In this document: piece after piece, positions 21,822 to 32,626 of the stretch
How positions within the stretch are numbered: the first letter of the stretch is position 1
How the letters are laid out: each line of letters opens with the position of its first letter
Assembly: GCA_039707465.1 (NCBI GenBank)
Contig: CM077643.1
Span: forward strand, 62,498,605 to 62,562,604
Direction of reading: 5' to 3'
DNA length: 64,000 nucleotides
Source: Rhabdophis nuchalis
Lineage: Eukaryota > Chordata > Lepidosauria > Squamata > Natricidae
Position numbers and translations under genes: made by a program
The notes under the pieces: generated by a model
What the model was told of the DNA's origin: nothing
What the model saw: the letters and a program-made list of their open reading frames with translations, nothing else
Databases searched by the model: none

Positions 21822-23217
21822 GACCATGGGAGAAATAACTTTCTATTTATTTAGTGATATATTTTTGAAGCTTATATCCTTATTTTTTTTAACCAATTGG
21901 ATTCAAAACAAACATTTTGCAGACAAGAGCAAAATTTAAAGTAGTCTATTTTATGAACCAGGCATTTTTATTAAAAAAAAAATACAAAGAAACAGTATGA
22001 TGTGTTTGAACCAATGCCAGTGTGGGTTTTCCATAATAGTGGGATGGCAATCTTAAAATTTTGATATATATGAGAGGCAAGGACTCAAGCATTGTAATTA
22101 ATGTGCTCAATGAAATCAGTGAGGATTTAAAGGGGCTTATCCTTAGCTAAATTCACCTATTGTCATGATCTCCCCACTCTGCTCTAAACCCCAGATGCGA
22201 AGTCAACTAAGTCAAATAGACACATAAAGAGGATACAAGGGGATCAGGAAGGAAAGGAGAGAAGTTAATCTAACCGTAAACTGTTGAAGAATCCCACTGT
22301 TTGAAGAGACTAGGTTAATTCAAGCAGGAGATCTTTGTATTCATGGGATAATCTACATTATTCTAATGTGATTAAAGAAGTTAAAATCTTGCCCTTAAAG
22401 AGAGAGATAAAGAATCCTTGTAATCCAGATTTTAGTTTAGGAAGATTCTGACCCACATTTTTTCTTGTCAATTAGAAGAACTGGATGAATCTTCCGGGAA
22501 GCAAAGTCATGCAATTCCTTTTTGCAACAAGAAGGAACTTTTATATTCAGTTAAATGAATCTCCCATCTAAAAACACTACTTTTATGTTTATCATGTGAC
22601 AATAGAGGTGTAATTTGGATGCTGCATTTTACTTTAGTTTCACCCATCAGAATTATTTTCCTGTACTGTGTGAAAATTGCATAAATCAAAGGGTTAATTC
22701 AGTTCTCTTTTGAGGAAAGATCACATTTGGCTTTTATTTTTAATTAAAATGGTTGAATAAGAAGAGGCACGATAGAAGGCTATCCAGTAAAGCCCATATA
22801 GACAAAGTGGCTAGGGAGAAGTTTTCTGCACATTTCATAATTATAGATAATATGCAGTACAACTCAATAAAACTGAGCAAAAAGCAGCAATTCTTCATAA
22901 CAGGGTAGAAAGAGTATTGATGATTTTAAACTTTGGAAGTGACTCCTGAGAACAACATGGACTGCCAAGAAAGAAAATAAATGGATCATCAAACACATCC
23001 ACCCAGAGGTCTCACCAGAGACACAAACGATCAGGCTCAAATTATCCTATTTTGGATCTATGTGACGATCGAGTTCTCTGGGAAAGGCTGTAATGCTGGA
23101 AAGGCTGAAGGAAAGAAAAAGAAAAGGAGAAGGAAGATAGATGGATTCAGTCACTGTGGTGAGGTGTACACTATTGGGAGACCTGAAAACCAGGTTAGGG
23201 GTGGACTATCATGGAGT
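21822..23217. other. Unassigned stretch
   Basis: No gene or named repeat recognised over 1.4 kb. Confidence 0.5.
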
Positions 23218-23541
23218 ATAGAATAACAGAGTTGGAAGGGACCTTGGAGGTCTTCTAGTCCAACCCCTGCCTAGGCAGGAAACCCTGCGCTACTTCAGAC
23301 AAATGGCTATCCAACATCTTCTTAAAAACTTCCAGTGTTGGAGCATTCACAACTTTTGGAGGCAAGCTGTTCCACTGATTCATTGTTCTAACCATCAGGA
23401 AATTTCTCCTCAGTTCTAAGTTGCTTCTCTCGATTAATTCCCACCCATTGCGTCTTGTTCTACTCTCAAATGCCTTGGAGAATAGTTTGACTCCCTCTTC
23501 TTTGTGGCAACCCCTAAGATATTGGAACACTGCTATCATGT
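23218..23541 (-). mobile_element. CR1 LINE 3' fragment
   Basis: The minus-strand 94-codon frame 23255-23539 has the CR1 C-terminus: MIAVFQYLRGCHKEEGVKLF, SRTRRNGWELI, NLELRRNFLMVRTMNQWNSL and FKKMLDSHL. The 3' UTR ends with the complement of ACAGAGTTGGAAGGGACCTT and an ATTCTATAC-type tail. It is 5'-truncated at about 23541. The frame is intact, so this copy is younger than 7826-8137. Confidence 0.88.
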
Positions 23542-23730
23542 AAATCTATATGGTCATTAGATGGCAAATAATCAGTCAATCAGTTCTTCCCCCACTACAG
23601 GCAAAACTATGCAGTTTGTATCCATAAGACATAATGATAACCCTTAACTTGGATTACTTCAAGAAAGGCTTAGTCCAGTTTATTGGAGTGTAAGTCTATA
23701 TACTGCTTTTAAGCATGATGGGAATATATT

Positions 23731-23853
23731 CAGTGGTGGTATTCAGCCAGTTCGCACCACTTTGGGAGAACTGGTTGTTAACTTTCTGAGCAGTTTGGTG
23801 AACTGGTTGCTAGGCAGAGAACCAGTTGTTAAATTATTTGAATCCAACCACTG
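23731..23853. mobile_element. Short hAT-like MITE (CAGTGGTGG group)
   Basis: Left end CAGTGGTGGTATTCAGCC, right end GAATCCAACCACTG. Perfect 8-bp duplications AATATATT (23723-23730, 23854-23861). Only 123 bp, the smallest of its group; GAACTGGTTG repeats fill the interior. Confidence 0.85.
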
Positions 23854-23861
23854 AATATATT

Positions 23862-24328
23862 CTTCCATTGTCAGAAGCAAAATGCCTCTGAAATCCTCTG
23901 GAATGTTTGCTGGCTTCCTATAAACATTTTGATTGGCTGCTAGAGCAAGAGGATGTTGGACTAAACAGGCTTTGAGCCTAGTCCAGCCTAGTTCCTTCCA
24001 TCTGGCCCAACTTCACTTTCCACCAGGGCCAATTCTAGACATTTTGGCTCCCTAGGCAAAGTCATATCCTGCTGCCCCCTAGGCAAAAAGGCACCCTCTT
24101 ATTTCTTTCTTTTCCAGTGTTTGAGTTTTAGACTCATAATTTTCAGCTCTAGATATTTTTTTCCCTGGACATTTTTCATTGTTTATGGCAGATGATTTTA
24201 ATTACATCAGCACCCTTTGTTCTCATGGGATCACAATTCTGTGAAATAATATTTAAGCCCTGATGCAGTGGGATGTTAATTGTGCTATTCTATCTACCAT
24301 CTTGCTTTTAAAAAAAATCTACCTGTAT

Positions 24329-24331
<3 letters not shown>
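23862..24331. other. Unassigned stretch
   Basis: A CCCTAGGCAAA phrase occurs twice (24048-24058 and 24075-24085) and may be a relic of an interspersed repeat. Nothing else recognised. Confidence 0.4.
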
Positions 24332-24400
<69 letters not shown>

Positions 24401-24871
24401 TTTAATTTATAACCCGCTCTCTCTCCCCGAAGGGACTCGAGGCGGGGCACAGGGAATTTAAAAATACAAATAAAACCACAAACATCATACAATATTAAAA
24501 CGAATTAAACTAAAACCCTGTGCTAAAATCCCATATAAAAACTAAAACAAGCCCCTAAAAACCCTAACAACAGTTTAATTACCCCAGGCCAGCCAACCAG
24601 AAAAAGTGTGTTTTTAATTTTTGACGGAAGGAGCGGAGGTCCGTGGTTGTTCTAATTTCGAGGGGAAGGTCATTCCAGAGGGTCGGGCCCACCACAGAGA
24701 AGGCCCTTCCCCTGGGCGTCGCCCACTGGCATAACCTAGTGGACGGCACCCGGAGAAGTCCCTCTCTGTGGGAGCGAATCGGCCGCAGGGATGTATGGGG
24801 CAGGATGCGATCCCGCAGATAGCTAGGTCCCGTGTAGGTTCTGGTGGCCTTCTTTTCTCTCCCAGCCACCT
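24332..24871 (-). mobile_element. L2-clade LINE 3' end with AAT tail
   Basis: An AAT trinucleotide run (about 24332-24400) is the 3' tail. The minus-strand frame 24579-24869 then carries SYLRDRILPHTSLRPIRSHR, RAFSVVGPTLWNDLPLEI and DLRSFRQKLKTHFFWLAGLG and ends in frame. The copy is 5'-truncated at about 24871 within the RT C-terminal region. Confidence 0.9.
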
Positions 24872-24938
24872 ATCATTTCTTTAACATAAAATACAGGTTT
24901 CCCTCCAATCAGTAGGCAAATGATCCTGCACTATCCAC

Positions 24939-25226
24939 TAATGGTGAGATTCAAAAATTTTTAATACCAGTTCGGTAAGCATGGCTTGGTGGACGTGGCT
25001 TGGTGGGCATGGCAGGGGAAGGATACTGTAAAATCTCCATCCCCTCCCCACTCCAGGGAAGTTTATTGTAAAATCCCCATTTCCTCCCGATCAGTTGGGA
25101 CTGAGGAGGCAGAGAAAAATGCGGGTGGGGTCAGTCAGTGGTGGTATTTATCGGTTCTCTGAACTACTCAAAGTTTCCATTACCGGTTCTCCAGAACTGG
25201 TCAGAACCTGCTGAATACCACCTCCG
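24939..25226 (+). mobile_element. hAT-like MITE (CAGTGGTGGGATTCA group)
   Basis: Left end TAATGGTGAGATTCAAAA, right end GAATACCACCTCCG. Perfect 8-bp duplications CTATCCAC (24931-24938, 25227-25234). The interior is homologous to 1512-1828 (GTGGGCATGGCAGGGGAAGG, CCAGAACTGG). Confidence 0.85.
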
Positions 25227-25234
25227 CTATCCAC

Positions 25235-26054
25235 CCTCATCCCCTAGACAGGATATGCCCCTCTTAGCTTTATGCCTGAGTTAAGCACTTCTCAAATAGA
25301 GGAAACAGGGGGCAGTGGCCAGAATCTGACCAACAACAGGTCAGAGGCACTGAGCACTTCCACCTCCACACTTCTCTGGTTAGGCATCTTGACCATTTAG
25401 GTTGCTTAACCTGCTCACTTAAGCAAGCACAGTCCAACCACAGCACATATTAAAAGAGAGTGAACAGGGCTTGTTTTCATGCTGGCAAATGATGCTTGGC
25501 AGTAAGTGAAACAAAGCAAGAGCGAGGAGATTATGGTTATCCCAAGAACTGCCATTAAGTAGAGGGTGGGTCACTGGCTGAAGGATGAGTTTTTCTGTCT
25601 CCCACTTGCTGGTGGGAGAAGCCCTGGAGTTTCCCTCCAGTCCTAGGCATTCCAGTCTTGGTAGGAGTGAACATGATAGCATGTCTGACTTGAATTGCTC
25701 ATTTGTTGGTTGGAATCCAGAGAACCTTTCCACATGAAAAGGCAATTACTCGGAGACTATCTCATTTCCTTAGCACTCAATTATAATGTGTGGAGCTTCC
25801 ACTAGGGATTCACAAAGGAACTGAAAGTAGATGGCCTCAAGGAGAAGAAACAGATATTTGGCTTTGCACAATTTGCTGACTCATGGCATGAAACGATTCA
25901 TCCTGGAGAACCCTAACCATATACTAAATTAGGATTAAGGTAAAAGTGTTTAATCACACTTTAAAACCAGGTTTCTTGCAGGCTAGTTGACAGGGCTAAT
26001 TATAGGATAACTGAACATGTTATCAGAATCTGGGCATACAGCTAACTAAATATA
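25235..26054. other. Unassigned stretch
   Basis: Nothing recognised; open frames show no motif. Confidence 0.45.
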
Positions 26055-26420
26055 TTATTTATTTATTTATTTGATTTATATACCGCTCCTATCTCCATCG
26101 AGATGGACTCAGGGCGGTGCACAGGAAATTAAAAATCACCAGCAAAAATAATAGATACAGTGACAATATTTAAAATGAATTACATTAAATAACCTGTGCT
26201 AAAAATTCCCATTAATAAATTCTAGAATCCCTTTACAAATTTGCTAAAATTAAATCACATCTGAGCTCTAAGCTCTAGGCTAGACCGGCTTGGTGGAAAA
26301 GGTACGTCTTAAGTGAGCGGCAAAGGAGGGGAAGGTCTGTGATAGTGCGAAGTTCGGGGGGGGTAGGTCGTTCCAGAGGGCTGGCCCTGCCACAGAGAAG
26401 GCCCTTCCCCTGGGCCTTAG
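26055..26420 (-). mobile_element. L2-clade LINE 3' end
   Basis: A TTTATTTATTTA tail (26057-26073) precedes the complement of the L2 3' UTR (ACTCAGGGCGGTGCACAGG) and a coding remnant with GRAFSVAGPALWNDLPP, part of the minus-strand frame 26280-26537. That frame runs beyond the element into unrelated sequence at about 26420, which marks the 5' truncation. Confidence 0.85.
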
Positions 26421-27105
26421 ACAAGTAAGGTTGAAAAGGAGGAATGACCGAAAAATGAACAAAGAGATTGGAGGAAAGATCAGCCTTTGTTCATCTGCCG
26501 CTTCTAATTCAGTTTCAAAAGAAAAAGAAAAAGTCAATTTGCCAGCTACTTCAAAGATTGCTAGTCTGCATATAAAATAAAAGTCAGCTCTCAGAATATG
26601 GCTGTTTATATTTGTTGTTTAGAAAACATTTGTTGGGTTATTCAAATGGTGAATACTAACCTTGATATAACGTATCAGGGAAGCCTGTGAGATTCAAATT
26701 CCCATAGAGATTGTTAAATTCATGTATTGCAGAAATCTTTATTGGCTGTGTTTTGTTAAACCATTATTTGATTGTCATAGTCGGCTAGATTCATATGTAA
26801 TTCATATATAAAATATCTACCAACTTTCATATATTAGATTCATATAACATGCTAAGACAAAAAGAAACGGACTACCTTTAGGCTTAACACAGCTTGCTAA
26901 ACAGGGAACTGTTTACTGAGTGTGTCTATCACAGCTTTGCACAATAAGGGAAGTCTTTTAGAACATGTAGCTTTGCTTAAAGCAACTGATGCTGTGAAAA
27001 ATCACTAATACAACTTATTTGTGATTTCATAGAAGTATTGCTAATCCAGTAGTGGGGTCCACAGTAATGAGATACACAAATGTTAGTCAGATTCTAGATT
27101 AAGAA
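26421..27105. other. Unassigned stretch
   Basis: Nothing recognised. Confidence 0.45.
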
Positions 27106-27109
27106 AGGT

Positions 27110-27456
27110 AAAAGATAAAGCTTCCCCTCGCACATATGTGTTAGTCGTTCCCGGCTCTAGGGGGTGGTGCTCATCTCCGTTTCAAAGCCGAAGAGCCAGC
27201 ACTGTCCAAAGACGTCTCCTTGGTCATGTGGCCGGCATGACTAAGCACTGAAGGTGCACAGAACACTGTTACCTTCCAGCCAAAGGTGGTACTTATTTTT
27301 CTACTTGCATTTTTACGTGCTTTCGAACTGCTAGGTTGACAGAAGCTGGGACAAGTAACGGGAGCTCACTCCATTACACTGCGCTAGGGATTCAAACCAC
27401 AGAACTGCCGGCCTTTCTGATCAACAAGCTCAGTGTCTTAGCCACTGAGCCACTCT
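27110..27456 (-). mobile_element. tRNA-derived SINE, Sauria type
   Basis: Reverse-oriented copy of the 4321-4670 SINE. The complement reads CAGTGGCTAAGACACTGAGC in the head and GGTTTGAATCCC at the B box. CCACCTTTGGC, GCCGGCCACATGACC and CTAGAGCCGGGAACGACTA occur in the body and the TTTACC tail is at 27110. The B box is better preserved than in the other copy. Target duplications are not clear. Confidence 0.8.
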
Positions 27457-27467
27457 ATATTAGTAGA

Positions 27468-28407
27468 CTATGCATTGCTGTGGCCAAGTTTGGTTAAATG
27501 AAAAAGTTTCCCCTCATAGACCCTCTCAGCGACCCCCCTCCTTCTCTCCCTCAGTTTCCCCTTCCTCTCCCTCCCCTCCCTCTCTTACCCTACCTACCTA
27601 CCTACCTTACTGTATTTCTCCCCCCTCTCTATCCCTCTACCTACCTACTGTATTTCTCCCTCTCCCTCTATCCCTCTACCTACCTACCTACCTACCTACC
27701 TACTTACCTACCTACCTACTGTATTTCTCCCTCTCTCTCTCTATCCCTCTACCTACCTACCTACCTGTATTCCTCCCTCTCGTCTATCCCTCTACCTACC
27801 AACCTACCTACTGTATTTCTCCCCCCCTCTCTATCCCTCTATCTACCTACCTACCTGTATTCCTCCCTCTCGTCTATCCCTCTACCTACCTACCTACCTA
27901 CCTACCTACCTACTGTATTCCTCCCTCTCGTCTATCCCTCTACCTACCTACCTACCTACCTACTGTATTTCTCCCTCTATCCCTCTACCTACCTACTTAC
28001 CTATCTACCTACCTAGAGAGAGAGGAGACAGAGGCCACTGACTTGGCAGTGGCCTTGTGGGGGGGGGGGAGTTGGCAGAGTGGGTGGCAGCACCGGCATT
28101 GTGAGCAGCGAGGTGGGAGGGGTGGAAGGAGCCGGAGGGTGTGGCGGCGCTGGCGTTGCGAGCGGAGAGGTGGAAGGGGCGGAAGGAGGTGGGGGGCGAG
28201 TGAGCGAGTAAGGAAGACACAGAAGAGCTGCAGTTGTACATTTGTGTGGCGTGTACCTGGCACCAGTGTGCCATCCACACAATCTGTATGTATCATTGGT
28301 GCTGCACTTGTAAGGAACATTATGTGAAAATTTGGTGGTGATTGGTGCAGTAGTTGTTGAGATTAGCGGTTTTGAACAAACTTATAGTTAACTTTTTATT
28401 TATATAG
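27468..28407 (+). mobile_element. Unclassified element with CTAC minisatellite
   Basis: The stretch is flanked by the 9-bp direct repeat ATTAGTAGA (27459-27467, 28408-28416). Layout: a CT-rich lead, the CTAC minisatellite (27590-28016), a GC-rich part with GGTGGGAGGGGTGGAAGGAG, then an AT-rich end reading GTGCAGTAGTTGTTGAGATT and TTTTTATTTATATAG. That end resembles the 3' ends of some non-autonomous elements. I cannot assign a class, and chance matching of a 9-bp AT-rich repeat is possible. Confidence 0.4.
27590..28016 (+). repeat. Composite CTAC minisatellite (locus A)
   Basis: Eight units begin TGTATTTCTCC or TGTATTCCTCC, at 27611, 27649, 27720, 27766, 27812, 27856, 27914 and 27964. Each has the order TGTATT, a CTCC/CTCT tract, TATCCCTCTA, then a variable run of CTAC. 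Unit length varies (38-71 bp), mainly by CTAC copy number. The same unit order is present at 53905-54372. Confidence 0.85.
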
Positions 28408-28416
28408 ATTAGTAGA

Positions 28417-29371
28417 TTTTTAGCGTTCTCTAAACATCAGTAAAATTGAATTTCCAGTTTTTTCCTCCCCTCTGAGACTAAGACTAAAGTCAGAACCTAG
28501 GAAGGAATGTGTTGGACTAGTAAAGAATATGTGTACACACACAAACATATATGTATGTATTCCGATTTCTTTACACCTGGAATGATTTTCTCCTTAGTGA
28601 CCCTAGAGCAGCCCAAAAACAACCAAAGCTTTTGTCAGGAATAAGGTAGACATTTCTTTTATTTTTATTTCTTTTCTTTTTATTAAAAACACAGGTTTTG
28701 ATAGGGCATGCATATCTTGTCTTTTCTCTTCCTTCCTTCCTTCCTTCCACTCTTAAAATCATGACAAAAGGAAAGTATTTATTACCAGGAAGGCCGCGCC
28801 CTGAGGCCAAAACTAGTCATCTTTGATTTAACTTTTAGCTGGAGTTGCTGAATTAAATACAGTTTTGTTTTTTATCTATTTGCATGGAAGGGTTCCAGAT
28901 AAAACAACAGCTCTAGTGACCTGAGAGCACTTGTGTCATGATAATTAGGTTTGAAAACTCATATATTGTTTTCATAAGACTATTGCATTTTCCATAATTA
29001 CATTAAGCAAAAAATAAGGATGCATGGCAATAATATTTATTATTAATACCAGACTCGAAAGGCTTACAACATGTGAAATTGAAGGTAAAGGGCCTTGAAG
29101 ACAAGTTGAACTTCAAAACAATGTACCAGAGCCCAAGCTTTCAACAAGTCATTACTGCAGGCATTTAAAGAGAAGCAACGATAGAGTGAAAAATAGCCCA
29201 GATGACTTCAGCTTCCATTTCAAATTCTGCAGTCCGAAGTGTTTTACTGCTTCCAATGCAACAATGTTTTGAAGTCCCCTATTTTCTAAATCTGTTACTG
29301 GAGCTATGAAAGCCATACTTATCTCAAGAATAAGCTATGGAGCCAGGAGAACCAGCCCAAACCAGCCTCTC

Positions 29372-29372
<1 letters not shown>
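28417..29372. other. Unassigned stretch
   Basis: Nothing recognised apart from a CCTT run (28728-28748). Confidence 0.45.
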
Positions 29373-29430
<58 letters not shown>

Positions 29431-29516
29431 GGGAGGGAGGGAGGGAGGGAGGGAGGGAGGGAGGGAGGGAGGGAGGGAAGAATAGAGATGGAGATCTATA
29501 TGTCTGTCTGTTTGTC

Positions 29517-29586
<70 letters not shown>

Positions 29587-29612
29587 ATAATAATAATCTT
29601 TATTGTCATTGT

Positions 29613-29645
<33 letters not shown>

Positions 29646-29652
29646 TTATCTA

Positions 29653-29729
<77 letters not shown>

Positions 29730-29808
29730 GTCTATCTATCTATCTATCATATATATAAAATATCCATCCATCCATCCATTCATCCATCCATCCATCCATC
29801 TATCCATC
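29373..29808 (+). repeat. Compound microsatellite (GT, GA, GGGA, TATC, CATC)
   Basis: In order: GT (29373-29408), GA (to about 29430), GGGA (to about 29478), TATC (29517-29585), a 27-bp interruption, a second TATC block (about 29613-29750) and CATC (29761-29808). The interruption, TAATAATCTTTATTGTCATT, is the complement of a LINE-type 3' end (see 62741-62870). This suggests that the TATC array began as that element's tail. Confidence 0.9.
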
Positions 29809-32626
29809 TGCTGGTCTTACAGAGTCAACATGGCCAGAGCTGAGAATTCTGGAAGTATAACACTTGGAATCTCATCTCAGTTTTCAGAATAAAAACTTAC
29901 ATATCCGAGCTACCTTTATTTCCCTCTTAGTGGTCTATATACTCTGAAACATGTTTTCCAAACATTTGTAATTTTTTTTGAAAAAATGCTTGTTTTCTAT
30001 TGAGTCTTTGGGCCTTTCTCCATTGCTGAAGTATACCTGAATTGACAGCAAATTATACCGGCATGAAATGTGCTTTTCCCATTGCCAATTTCTGTCTTGT
30101 CTCTATTGCTCCTCTTTTCACTGACAGTAAATACCTGATTTCCCTTTAAAGGACAGGATGACAAAGCTTACCAGTCTTAATACATCACCAGTCTGGGTGT
30201 CTCCGGAATATGAGACATATAGAATATGCTGATTTTAAATAAAATTTGCTTTTCAATTAGTTAGGCTGTTTAGATCCTTGAAGCAAATTAAATATATGGC
30301 ATTTTAAAATTCTTGGCTATATGTTGGTTAATACTGAGAATACAATCAAGACACTATTGAAGAGCACTTGCCATAGGAATGGTTAGGGAGAAAATGAGAT
30401 GTTGGAGTACTCTTAACAAATACATTCTGTACTAAGTCTTGTACATCAATCAACCAGAACTAATCTAGTGGTAAACATATACCGTAAGAGCAAAAGGACT
30501 GCTCAATCCTCTTAGCTTTAATTAAATACCTTGAGAGATTTCTCCACCCCCCTTAACCACTACATGGGATTAATTAATTTGTGGCAAAATTGTTTGCTCT
30601 TTGGGCTGTACCTCTATAAATCAAAGCTGTTCAGTCCAGGAGTGGCAATACAACAGCATTCTTTCTGAAGATGTTCAGCACAAATGCATAGATAAAATTG
30701 TAGTGATGCATCGAAAAATAGAAAGTCTTCTATTGAGTTTTGTGTTGAGGTTATGCAACTCAGTAAAAGAAGCTGTGGTAATGCCAATTTTGTGCTTCTG
30801 AATTGCAAAGAAGGTAAAGATGCAGGAGGACAGGACGGTGGAAGCAAAGTTTAAGTCTAGCTTTTATATCATGGATGATTGGTAAAAATCCAACAAATTG
30901 TGCAAGTCTTGTTATACACAGATTGATCTGCTTCACATTGAGAAATGTTGGAGGCTCAGTTGCTTCCTCCAACTAAGAACTATTCGCTTCTATTGCACAT
31001 GTCCGTAGATGGATTTGGTAGAATAATTAGCAAAAGGTGTTACCTTTCTTTTCTATTAGAGTCACCGACTGATGGGATAGAAGGAAGAAGCTCTTCAATA
31101 GCTCTTCCAGTTTTAGAGGCGTCCCCGAGTTATATTCATTGACATTTCACATGATGAGATTTTAGAACCCAGACAATATTTTCTATGTAGGAAAACTTTT
31201 AATCTGATTTATCTGTAATTGATACTTACATTTTAAAACTTTAGCTTTAATTTTAACTTTTCTCCTGACTAGTATTGAATATCAACTTCTCTCTCTCTCT
31301 CTCTCTTTAAAGAAAAGCAGAATATCAGTGATGCACATATATCTGCCAACATTTTTGTGTAGCTGCTGTACTACATTTCAGAGTTATCCATTTGCTTATA
31401 AGCCGTGGAAAAATGTCTAAGCATGATCTAATCCGTTATAGTAAAGTTTATATGTTTTTGCTTTTCTTAAATAAGCAAATGACTCATGTCAAAAAGATAG
31501 ATTTATGAATGAGATTGTGAAAGGTTTATACAAGTGAAGCATAATGGAAAATTAACTATGAATACTTTGATCTAAATGACCTGTGTATATTTTGTTTCAT
31601 ATGAAGAATTTTGGCTGTAGTCCTAAAGAATGGTTGTTTAATGGGAATCCGTTCCATTGAATACAATAGGACTTACTCTGAATAAGCACTCACATCATTG
31701 CACTGTAAGAATGTTGTTAAACAATTATCGAGAGTACCAAGTAAATTTGTGTTTAATTAGGAAGCTGGAAAATAACTACAGATGATTCCCCCCCCCCCCC
31801 CAAGCATTCAGTTTCAGACTAATGTAAACGTACTGTAGGTTACATACAGCATAAGAACACAATCCAACCAAATAATCCATTTTTATTTCATTATTTTATT
31901 GTATTATTTTCAATGAGGCAGTGGTGCTGACCACATATTTAACATTCCCTTTAAAAGCACAATTTATTGTATTGATCAATAGTGATTTCAATGCTGTTTT
32001 ATTTTGAATCTACAGAAATATTTAGAGAACATATGAGAAAACATTTAATATGTCATGATTTTCTGTTTTTAGACAAGGTTAGAAACTGTATGACAACCAT
32101 ATTTTACAAATCTTATGGATTTTAATATAGTACTCAACTTATTTGACTGAAATGGAGCAAGCAATTTCTAATCCATACCATGTGGGTAGTGTCATTATAT
32201 AGATGTATCACCAGATGGTGCTAGACTTATATAGCCCTTGGGATTGAATTATTTGGCTGGGTAAATAGCAAATTCCCTTCAGCATAACTCCAATATGTAG
32301 CAGATTATACTTTTTATTTAGCACACTGTCAAACCGAACATAAGCTGACAAGAAAATATAAATAAAGTTAACATTAGAAATATCTTCTAATGCTCAACAC
32401 TTCCGTTTTCATATATTTGGCAAATCTGAAGCCTGTCTGCTGTAACCCTACTTGCTATGATATAAACTTTAAGGATGGTTGCAATCTGTATCTGGCAATG
32501 GGATACAGAGCAGATTCGAATTTCAAGTATTTGGTGTGCATTGCAGCAAGGACTAGTCCTGTACTAATGTCAAATGTTTCTAGACCATAATTCTGACTAG
32601 TGAGGCCCCACTAGTTGGAAGATACT
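29809..32626. other. Unassigned stretch
   Basis: About 2.8 kb with no gene or named repeat recognised. Visible simple tracts are TC (31289-31308) and a C run (31789-31801). Confidence 0.5.

Noticed and set aside
24010..24100. Repeated CCCTAGGCAAA phrase as a possible element
   Set aside because: Too short and without visible ends or target duplication.
27590..28016. Possible CRISPR-like array
   Set aside because: The units vary in length, the 'spacers' are simple CTAC runs, and the genome is a vertebrate's.
27470..28327. A 285-codon plus-strand open frame
   Set aside because: Most of it translates the CTAC/CTCC minisatellite (SLYLPTYLP repeats); no domain follows.
29337..29892. Open frames of about 170 codons
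   Set aside because: Translation of the TATC and CATC arrays only.
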